From the NCBI GenBank assembly GCA_019120525.1, contig DWUW01000362.1:1-20940 (forward strand): a DNA stretch of 20,940 nucleotides. Reading direction: 5' to 3'. The notes beneath the pieces were generated by a model. It did not search any database. It was not told the DNA's origin and saw only the letters and a program-made list of their open reading frames with translations. Position numbers and translations under genes: made by a program. The stretch's first letter is position 1; every line of letters begins with the position of its first letter. Source of the stretch: Candidatus Eisenbergiella stercorigallinarum (GTDB lineage: Bacteria > Bacillota > Clostridia > Lachnospirales > Lachnospiraceae). Positions 15,985-20,940 of this stretch are shown here, piece after piece.

Positions 15985-16515
15985 ATGAAGGAAATGAAGA
16001 AAGCGGCAGAAAAGGCAGCCGTAAAGGAAGAAGCGGTAAAGACTGAGGTAAAAGCAGCTGAGAAAACGGAAGAGGTGAAGGCGCCTGCCGCAAAGAAGGC
16101 CGCCGCGCCGAAGAAGGTTTCCGCTGCCGGAAAAGAAGCCGTTAAGAAAGAAACCATAAAGACTGCGACGAGAAAGACAGCTGCAAGGAAGGCCCCTGCA
16201 AAGGAAGAGCCCGCCAGGGAGGAGGCAGCCGCTGTTGAGGCCGCTCCCGCCGTGAAGGAAGAGGAAAAGCCCGCGAAGGCGCCTGCCAAGAGAGGGCCGA
16301 AGAAGAAAGCGGAGGTTGTGGGAAATGTGACCGTCCAGTTTGCTGGCAAGTCTTATTCCACGGAAGAGCTGGTTAAGATCGCGAAGGATGTCTGGAAATA
16401 TGACCTCGGCAGGGACGAGGCGGACTTTAAGAGCTTTGAGCTGTATGTGAAGCCGGAAGAGAGCAGCGTATATTATGTGGTAAACGGTGACGTTACCGGA
16501 AGCTTCAATATCTGA
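15985..16515 (+). CDS. DUF6465 protein with Lys/Ala-rich histone-like N-terminus
   Basis: A 176-residue protein in two parts. Residues 1 to about 108 are a low-complexity, highly charged stretch of Lys, Ala, Glu and Pro (AAEKAAVKEEA-, TAARKAPAK-like units), reminiscent of histone H1 tails. Residues about 111-176 are a compact domain starting VTVQFAGKSYSTEELV and ending VYYVVNGDVTGSFNI, which I recognise as DUF6465, known mainly from Lachnospiraceae. The ATG at 15985 follows GGAGGAGAAA; the longer in-frame reading from 15853 would start inside the promoter. It is monocistronic between its own promoter and the terminator at 16556. A role in nucleoid or nucleic-acid binding is inferred only from the basic tail; the tail is also Glu-rich, which weakens that reading. 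Confidence 0.85.
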   Translation: MKEMKKAAEKAAVKEEAVKTEVKAAEKTEEVKAPAAKKAAAPKKVSAAGKEAVKKETIKTATRKTAARKAPAKEEPAREEAAAVEAAPAVKEEEKPAKAPAKRGPKKKAEVVGNVTVQFAGKSYSTEELVKIAKDVWKYDLGRDEADFKSFELYVKPEESSVYYVVNGDVTGSFNI

Positions 16516-16555
16516 CCGGCAGCTGCAGCAAAGGTAGTTAATAAGGATAAAAAGA

Positions 16556-16577
16556 GGGCGCGGCATCAGCCGCGCCC
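16556..16577. terminator. Bidirectional terminator between convergent genes
   Basis: A perfect 9-bp stem, GGGCGCGGC (16556-16564) and GCCGCGCCC (16569-16577), with the tetraloop ATCA. On the plus strand TTT and a T-rich stretch follow; on the minus strand TCTTTTTATCC follows. It serves both the DUF6465 gene and the convergent DUF5722 gene. Confidence 0.82.
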
Positions 16578-16592
16578 TTTGTGTGTCTTGCA

Positions 16593-16634
16593 TGACCGGA
16601 TGGGGGAGCTTTTCCTGTCCGGTCAAAATTTTTT
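16593..16634 (+). repeat. Second hairpin with trailing T-run in the convergent gap
   Basis: TGACCGGA (16593-16600) pairs perfectly with TCCGGTCA (16618-16625), followed by AAA and six T's (16629-16634). It may be a back-up plus-strand terminator, but the A's between stem and T-run make it imperfect. Confidence 0.35.
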
Positions 16635-16691
16635 CTGGATCCCGCGCCGCGGCGGCATCCTTTCCGGACTTTCCGGAATCCGGATGAACCG

Positions 16692-18245
16692 TCAGCGCAT
16701 CGTAACCAGGCTGGTGAGGTCCACGCCGGCCATGGCGGAAGCCTGCGCCACATAATTCGGATCTCCGGCATGCTTGTAGAAATCATATGCCAGCTTGGGC
16801 TGGGCGCTTCCGTTCAGAAGCCCGACCGCCATTCCCTGGGCGATCTCAACCGCTTCATCCATTTCCCGTGAAATGATCAGACCGTCCACATAGCGGTTGC
16901 TGATCGCCTGCAGATAGGCGTAGGTAACGGCGATCGCCTGCTGCTGTTCTCCGTTTATGGAGGAATATCCCACTTCGGAAAGCTTCACGGTACGTACCGC
17001 GCCCGAAGGGGAAAGCAGCTCAGGCTGCGACAGGAAATCTGTGATAACATCGATATTCTGCATGGTCACATAACGGGAACTCTGGCTGTGCGTGGCATAA
17101 CCGGTGGGAGTCCAGTTGTTCGGATCATAAAGAGGGACGTTATAAGGATGGCTGGACAGTCTCCAGTCAATATTTCCCTCCGCGCGGATATAGTCGTTAA
17201 AGGATACCAGGAACGGACGGGAGCCGTAATACTGGGCAGGATTGGAGGCTGCCGCCCACTGCTGGTCGGTTGCCACATAAACCCGCGCGTTCGCGTTTTC
17301 CGACTTCAGCCCGTTGTACAGGATCCGGAACGCCTTCGCATATTCCGCCGCGTACTGGTTTACGTCCACAGCCTGCATATAGTTCCACATCTGGCGGGCG
17401 TTGACTTCATTTCCGACGATCCAGTTATCCACTGTCCCGTGCCCGGTGTTGGAATAACGCTGCCCCAGGAAGGAGGCGACAGCGGCAAGCTTTTCCGCCC
17501 CGGCCTGGTCGGCGGCATTCAGCGCGTAATAGTTGGCGGCTACGCCGTCCCGGGCCAGAGGATGGATCAGCGTAGGGTCAGCGCCAAGGTCATTGAGGAT
17601 AATGAAGGTCACCTGGATGCCCTGGGCATTCAGACGGCGGGCGACGATATCATATTCAGATACCACCTGCGCGTTGAAATGCCAGGTTTTCCCATTATAC
17701 TGGTAATCGATACCGCCTCCGCTTGTGATCCGTCCCAGCAGAAGATTGTAGGTCGCCTGATGAACGCCGAGGTCAGTCAGGTTATTGGCGTTTAAAAGCT
17801 GGGCGGCCGGAAGGATCCCCTTGATCGCGCCGTCCCGCCGCGCGGCGGTATGGGTAGCGCAGGCTTCCGGATTCGTGATATATACCGAATTGGATACCGC
17901 TGTGGGAACGCCGTTCTGGATGGCGACAATGGTAAATTTTTTGAACAGGTTGCTGTTTGCCGTGTTCTTATTTAAAGGAAAAGAAAAGGTCGCGGTCCCG
18001 TTCGGAGCCTGCGCAACCTCTACGCCCTGTACCCCGGATTCGTAAGGCGCCTGCGCGTACAGGTGAAGGATACCGTCTTCCGACGCAACGGACGAGGTTC
18101 CGGTTACGACGACCTGGTTTCCCTGAATGAGTGCGGAATTCAGTGTTGCGCCTCCTGCGGCCGCGCTTTCCGATCCGGAACAAAGAAACAGGATAAGAAA
18201 GGCGAACATGGCAGAAAGGAGACAGAATGAGCTGTGTTTTTTCAT
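16692..18245 (-). CDS. Secreted DUF5722 protein, glycosidase-like
   Basis: A 517-residue exported protein. A signal peptide is clear: MKKHSSF, a hydrophobic core (about 7-22), and a likely signal peptidase I site near SESAAA-GG (25-32). A beta-rich N-terminal domain (about 33-125) precedes a larger domain that I recognise as DUF5722. The segments NWIVGNEVN (274-282, Glu280) and TVKLSEVGYSS (419-429, Glu424) sit 144 residues apart, like the acid/base and nucleophile glutamates of clan GH-A TIM-barrel glycosidases. The ATG at 18245 is chosen over 18293 because it gives the signal peptide and follows AAAGGGGGA. It is a single-gene unit with its own promoter and the shared terminator at 16556. 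Activity and substrate are unknown. Confidence 0.8.
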   Translation of the reverse strand: MKKHSSFCLLSAMFAFLILFLCSGSESAAAGGATLNSALIQGNQVVVTGTSSVASEDGILHLYAQAPYESGVQGVEVAQAPNGTATFSFPLNKNTANSNLFKKFTIVAIQNGVPTAVSNSVYITNPEACATHTAARRDGAIKGILPAAQLLNANNLTDLGVHQATYNLLLGRITSGGGIDYQYNGKTWHFNAQVVSEYDIVARRLNAQGIQVTFIILNDLGADPTLIHPLARDGVAANYYALNAADQAGAEKLAAVASFLGQRYSNTGHGTVDNWIVGNEVNARQMWNYMQAVDVNQYAAEYAKAFRILYNGLKSENANARVYVATDQQWAAASNPAQYYGSRPFLVSFNDYIRAEGNIDWRLSSHPYNVPLYDPNNWTPTGYATHSQSSRYVTMQNIDVITDFLSQPELLSPSGAVRTVKLSEVGYSSINGEQQQAIAVTYAYLQAISNRYVDGLIISREMDEAVEIAQGMAVGLLNGSAQPKLAYDFYKHAGDPNYVAQASAMAGVDLTSLVTMR

Positions 18246-18323
18246 AGTGTCAGATCCCCCTTTGAATATGCGGGCATTCCTCCGGATGCCCAAGATAAAT
18301 GTGGTTAAAATAGTTACATATAG

Positions 18324-18352
18324 AGCATATAACGATAGGCGAAAATATGCAA
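18324..18352 (-). promoter_or_regulatory. Promoter of the DUF5722 gene
   Basis: On the minus strand TTGCAT (18352-18347), a 17-nt spacer and TATGCT (18329-18324), each four of six or better. The leader of about 70 nt can form a small hairpin, GGGCAT/ATGCCC (18272-18277 with 18286-18291), upstream of the ribosome binding site. Confidence 0.5.
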
Positions 18353-18379
18353 ATATTTTTCGAAATGATTTGCGCGGGA

Positions 18380-18439
18380 GGGGGCGGGAAGGACGCCGCG
18401 CAGGCTCAAGGCCTGCGGCCTTTCGCTATGTGGCTGTCG
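18380..18439. repeat. 60-bp direct repeat, copy 1
   Basis: Identical over 60 bp to 18464-18523, starting GGGGGCGGGAAGG and ending TATGTGGCTGTCG, 84 bp start to start. It contains a CGCAGGC/GCCTGCG hairpin with a TCAAG loop. Its 3' hairpin arm, just outside the repeat (18439-18446), pairs imperfectly with TATGTGGC: one mismatch and two G-U pairs. Confidence 0.95.
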
Positions 18440-18463
18440 GCGCATGTCCGCGCGGGGGTAAGC

Positions 18464-18523
18464 GGGGGCGGGAAGGACGCCGCGCAGGCTCAAGGCCTGC
18501 GGCCTTTCGCTATGTGGCTGTCG
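18464..18523. repeat. 60-bp direct repeat, copy 2
   Basis: Exact second copy. Here the 3' end forms a perfect 8-bp hairpin, TATGTGGC (18511-18518) with GCCACATA (18523-18530) around TGTC. A 24-nt spacer separates it from copy 1. The large inverted repeat begins 9 nt after the repeat ends. Confidence 0.95.
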
Positions 18524-18531
18524 CCACATAT

Positions 18532-18596
18532 TCCTCCGGAAAAATCAGGGCCTGGAAATCTGCAAGCAGCTTTCAGGCCCTGCCTTTTCCGGAGGA
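18532..18596. repeat. 65-nt near-perfect inverted repeat
   Basis: Outer arms TCCTCCGGAAAA (18532-18543) and TTTTCCGGAGGA (18585-18596) are perfect over 12 bp. After a two-by-two internal loop, CAGGGCCTG (18546-18554) pairs with CAGGCCCTG (18574-18582) over 9 bp. A weaker inner stem follows. No T-run lies on either side, so it is not a standard terminator. It sits 33 nt before the hrcA -35 element. Confidence 0.9.
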
Positions 18597-18628
18597 CTGC
18601 GCGGCTTGTAGAAAAAATAAAAAATCCG

Positions 18629-18657
18629 TTGACAATGGGTAGGAGAAGTGTTAATGT
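18629..18657 (+). promoter_or_regulatory. Sigma-A-type promoter of the hrcA operon
   Basis: A perfect TTGACA (18629-18634), a 17-nt spacer and TAATGT (18652-18657, three of six). The CIRCE operator begins 15 nt after the -10, covering the expected start point, which is the usual arrangement. Confidence 0.7.
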
Positions 18658-18672
18658 ATGTGTCAGAAGGTG

Positions 18673-18699
18673 TTAGCACTCTGGTTGGTTGAGTGCTAA
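18673..18699 (+). promoter_or_regulatory. CIRCE operator (HrcA binding site)
   Basis: TTAGCACTC (18673-18681), a nine-base spacer and GAGTGCTAA (18691-18699): the exact CIRCE consensus, extended by one more G/C pair outside. HrcA binds it to repress this operon until heat shock. It lies 24 nt before the hrcA start. Confidence 0.98.
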
Positions 18700-18723
18700 C
18701 AGCCGAAATGGGGTGACGAATGT

Positions 18724-19761
18724 ATGGAAGGACAACTGGACGAGCGGAAAATGAAGATCCTGCATGCGATCATCCGGAATTACCTGGAAACGGGGGAGCC
18801 GGTTGGAAGCAGGACGATCTCCAAGTATACGGACCTGAACCTCAGTTCGGCCACGATCCGGAATGAGATGGCGGATCTGGAGGAGCTTGGCTATATCATT
18901 CAGCCCCATACGTCTGCCGGAAGGATCCCTTCTGACAAGGGCTACCGCCTGTATGTGGACAGCATGCTGGAGGAGAGGGACAGGGAGGTGGAAGACCTCC
19001 GGGAGCTGCTTGTGGAGAAGGAAGATAAGATGGACCATCTCCTGAAGCAGGTGGCAAGGTTCTTGGCAGCCAACACGAACTACGCGGCAATGATATCATC
19101 GCCGCTTTATCATGGGAACAAGCTGAAGTTCATCCAGCTGTCCAGGGTGGATGAGCACCAGGTCCTGGCGGTGATCGTGGTGGAAGGCAACGTGATCAAG
19201 AACACCATGCTCCATGTGGAGCAGGCGCCGGATCAGGAAACCATGCTGAAGCTGAACATCCTGCTGAACACCCATCTGAACGGGAAGACCTTAAATGAGA
19301 TCAATCTCGGGATGATCGCCAACCTGAAGCAGCAGGCGGGCATCCACAGCGCTATGGTGGGTGAGATCGTGGATGCGGTGGCTGAGGCCATACAGGCCGA
19401 CGAGGATCTGGAGATCTATACCAGCGGAACGAACAATATCCTGAAGTATCCGGAGCTGGCGGATAAGGAGAAGGCCGGTGAGCTGATCACGGCGTTTGAG
19501 GAGAAAAAGGCGTTAAACCAGATCGTACAGGAAACGCTTGCGGATGAAAGCGGAACCGGGATCCAGGTCTACATCGGCGACGAATCGCCTGTGCAGACGA
19601 TGAGAGACTGCAGCGTGGTCACCGCGACCTATGAACTTGGAGAAGGCATGAAGGGAACGGTAGGGATCATCGGGCCGAAGCGGATGGATTACGATAAGGT
19701 GGTAGGCATCCTGAAGAATCTGATGAGCCAGCTGGATGCCCTGTATAATAAAAAGACATAG
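18724..19761 (+). CDS. hrcA: Heat-inducible transcription repressor HrcA
   Basis: A 345-residue repressor of class I heat-shock genes. The N-terminal winged helix (about 1-75) contains VGSRTISKYTDLNLSSATIRNEM-type recognition residues (27-49) and is followed by the family's hallmark HTSAGRIPSDKGYRLYVD (62-79). The rest is the GAF-like dimerisation domain with its inserted segment. Length matches the family. The ribosome binding site is weak (GGGGTGA about 8 nt before the ATG), and the ATG at 18720 is out of frame. It is first in the hrcA-grpE-dnaK operon and autoregulated through the CIRCE element directly upstream, with GroE chaperonin normally keeping HrcA active. Confidence 0.97.
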   Translation: MEGQLDERKMKILHAIIRNYLETGEPVGSRTISKYTDLNLSSATIRNEMADLEELGYIIQPHTSAGRIPSDKGYRLYVDSMLEERDREVEDLRELLVEKEDKMDHLLKQVARFLAANTNYAAMISSPLYHGNKLKFIQLSRVDEHQVLAVIVVEGNVIKNTMLHVEQAPDQETMLKLNILLNTHLNGKTLNEINLGMIANLKQQAGIHSAMVGEIVDAVAEAIQADEDLEIYTSGTNNILKYPELADKEKAGELITAFEEKKALNQIVQETLADESGTGIQVYIGDESPVQTMRDCSVVTATYELGEGMKGTVGIIGPKRMDYDKVVGILKNLMSQLDALYNKKT

Positions 19762-19807
19762 AACGGCGGACGGAGGAACGGACGCGGGAAATGGAGTGAA
19801 GCTGAAT

Positions 19808-20500
19808 ATGGAAAATCAGGATAACAGAAACAGGGAAGAAGAACTGGATGCCGCTTCCGGGGCGAAAGCCGCGGAAACGGATGAAGCGGTTGAGATTCCC
19901 GTAGAAGACGGAAACCTTGAGGAAGAGGAAAACAGCGGATCCGTCTCTGAAGACAATAAGGAAACAGATCAGGCAGCGCAGGAGGAAAACGCAGAAGACG
20001 CGGAAGACTCCGGCAGCGCGAAGGAAGGCTTTTTCCGGAAGAAGAAAAAGGATAAAAAGGAAGAAGCCATGAAGACGAAGATCGATGAGCTTGAGGACCG
20101 GGTGAAGCGGCAGATGGCCGAGTTTGAGAATTTCCGCAGGCGCACCGATAAGGAAAAGGCAGCAATGTTCGAGACCGGGGCGAGGAGCGTGATCGAAAAG
20201 ATCCTCCCGGTGGTTGACAACTTCGAAAGAGGCCTGGCAGCCGTACCGGAGGAGGAAAAGGGAAGCGCCTTCGTGGAAGGGATGAACAAGGTATATAAAC
20301 AGCTTTTGACCGAGCTGGACAATATGGGCGTCAAGCCCATAGAGGCTGTAGGTCAGGAATTCGATCCGAACTTCCACAATGCGGTCATGCATGTGGAAAA
20401 TGAGAATCTGGGCGAGAACATCGTGGCAGAGGAATTCCAGAAGGGTTACACATATCATGATACTGTGGTAAGACACAGCATGGTTAAGGTTGCGAATTAA
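19808..20500 (+). CDS. grpE: Nucleotide exchange factor GrpE
   Basis: A 230-residue co-chaperone that releases ADP from DnaK. Residues 1 to about 70 are a long acidic, low-complexity tail, then a short Lys-rich patch (78-84). The coiled coil (about 88-130) includes RQMAEFENFRRRTDKEK, and the C-terminal beta domain includes EFDPNFHNAVMHVE (184-197) and ends GYTYHDTVVRHSMVKVAN. The ATG at 19808 follows a GGAG site; the earlier in-frame ATG at 19736 overlaps hrcA. It is second in the operon, 46 nt after hrcA. The acidic N-terminal tail is longer than in E. coli GrpE, as is usual for Firmicutes. Confidence 0.97.
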   Translation: MENQDNRNREEELDAASGAKAAETDEAVEIPVEDGNLEEEENSGSVSEDNKETDQAAQEENAEDAEDSGSAKEGFFRKKKKDKKEEAMKTKIDELEDRVKRQMAEFENFRRRTDKEKAAMFETGARSVIEKILPVVDNFERGLAAVPEEEKGSAFVEGMNKVYKQLLTELDNMGVKPIEAVGQEFDPNFHNAVMHVENENLGENIVAEEFQKGYTYHDTVVRHSMVKVAN

Positions 20501-20559
20501 AAATTGGGGAAACCCATAGAACAGAACAGCCGCCGGAGGGCGGAATGGAGGAGTTTATT

Positions 20560-20940
20560 ATGAGCAAGATTATCGGTATTGACCTTGGTACGACAAACAG
20601 CTGCGTGGCAGTGATGGAAGGCGGAAAGCCTACTGTGATCGCAAACGCGGAAGGCGCGCGCACTACGCCCAGCGTGGTCGCGTTCACGAAGACCGGCGAG
20701 AGACTGGTCGGCGAGCCCGCAAAGCGTCAGGCGGTGACGAACGCGGAAAGGACCATTTCTTCCATTAAGAGACATATGGGAAGCGACTACAAGGTGGACA
20801 TTGACGGAAAGAAGTATTCTCCGCAGGAGATTTCCGCGATGATCCTGCAGAAGCTGAAAGCCGACGCGGAAAACTACATCGGCGAAAAGGTGAACGAAGC
20901 GGTTATTACCGTACCTGCCTACTTCAACGACGCGCAGCGT
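20560..20940 (+). CDS. dnaK: Molecular chaperone DnaK, 5' part (runs off the window)
   Basis: The first 127 codons of Hsp70, open to the last base. The phosphate-1 loop GIDLGTTNSCV (6-16), ERTISSIKRHMG (63-74) and AVITVPAYFNDAQR (114-127) are unmistakable parts of the ATPase domain. The start is set by GGAGGAG (20547-20553) seven nt before ATG. It is third in the CIRCE-controlled operon, 59 nt after grpE. That gap holds a small CCGCC/GGCGG hairpin (20530-20543) just before the ribosome binding site. The C-terminal part, and any dnaJ after it, lie outside the window. Confidence 0.98.
   Translation, partial: MSKIIGIDLGTTNSCVAVMEGGKPTVIANAEGARTTPSVVAFTKTGERLVGEPAKRQAVTNAERTISSIKRHMGSDYKVDIDGKKYSPQEISAMILQKLKADAENYIGEKVNEAVITVPAYFNDAQR

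Larger units (their letters stand above)
18246..18723. other. 478-nt gene-free region between the DUF5722 gene and hrcA
   Basis: It holds the AT-rich DUF5722 promoter region (to about 18370), a GC-rich island (about 18371-18600) built from a 60-bp direct repeat and a large inverted repeat, then an AT-rich stretch with the hrcA promoter and CIRCE. Short open frames run through the repeats in several frames but lack ribosome binding sites and encode the repeat itself. I see no protein gene here. Confidence 0.85.

Noticed and set aside
18371..18600. Possible CRISPR array
   Set aside because: There are only two repeats of 60 bp with a 24-nt spacer and no cas genes; repeat length and number do not fit.
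18127..18676. Open frames of 109-171 codons through the repeat island, giving repeated Arg/Gly/Ala/Pro peptides
   Set aside because: The repeated peptides come directly from the 60-bp DNA repeat; none has a ribosome binding site and several overlap the hrcA promoter.

Overview
The window looks like chromosomal DNA from a GC-rich member of the Lachnospiraceae (Clostridia, probably a gut anaerobe). This rests on an hrcA-grpE-dnaK operon with a perfect CIRCE operator, AGGAGG-type ribosome binding sites before nearly every gene, a DUF6465 Lys/Ala-rich protein, a DUF5722 secreted protein, a DUF3048 (YerB-like) lipoprotein and a paired PiT/DUF47 phosphate module. No rRNA, tRNA, transposase, phage gene or CRISPR array was seen. 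Species-level assignment is not possible from reading alone.

Layout. (1) 53-1987, minus: a clan GH-D alpha-galactosidase-like enzyme with a small palindrome just upstream. (2) 2106-3964, minus: PiT phosphate transporter then its DUF47 partner, with a clear sigma-A promoter upstream and a strong hairpin terminator downstream. (3) 4057-13496, plus: eight co-directional genes with short gaps or overlaps: MBOAT O-acyltransferase, DHHW/AlgJ-like SGNH protein, MOP-family (MurJ/SpoVB-like) flippase, DUF3048 lipoprotein, CobS-like membrane transferase, class I aminotransferase, patatin-like lipase and UppP, closed by a textbook terminator. A second promoter candidate lies before the DUF3048 gene. (4) 13574-15819, plus: an OmpR/PhoB-type response regulator and PhoR-like kinase, preceded by an 11-bp-spaced TTTACA pair that resembles a Pho box. 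(5) 15853-16577: a DUF6465 protein with a histone-H1-like tail, its own promoter and a bidirectional terminator. (6) 16692-18245, minus: a secreted DUF5722 protein, glycosidase-like. (7) 18246-18723: the longest gene-free stretch, holding a GC-rich island with a 60-bp exact direct repeat and a 65-nt inverted repeat. (8) 18629-20940, plus: CIRCE-controlled hrcA, grpE and the 5' part of dnaK.

How the parts may work together. The MBOAT, DHHW, flippase and UppP genes are all functions acting on undecaprenyl-linked or extracellular glycans. The long plus-strand array therefore reads as a candidate envelope-polymer export and O-acylation locus, although no glycosyltransferase or polymerase is present. 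The phosphate transporter and PhoBR-like pair frame this array and suggest phosphate-responsive physiology nearby. This is inference from gene content and order.

The most unusual observations are the intergenic repeat/hairpin island before hrcA, the CobS homologue with substitutions in both signature motifs, the Arg-rich insertion in the MBOAT protein, and the phosphate-type operator before the two-component system. I did not find a clearly new defence or mobile system.
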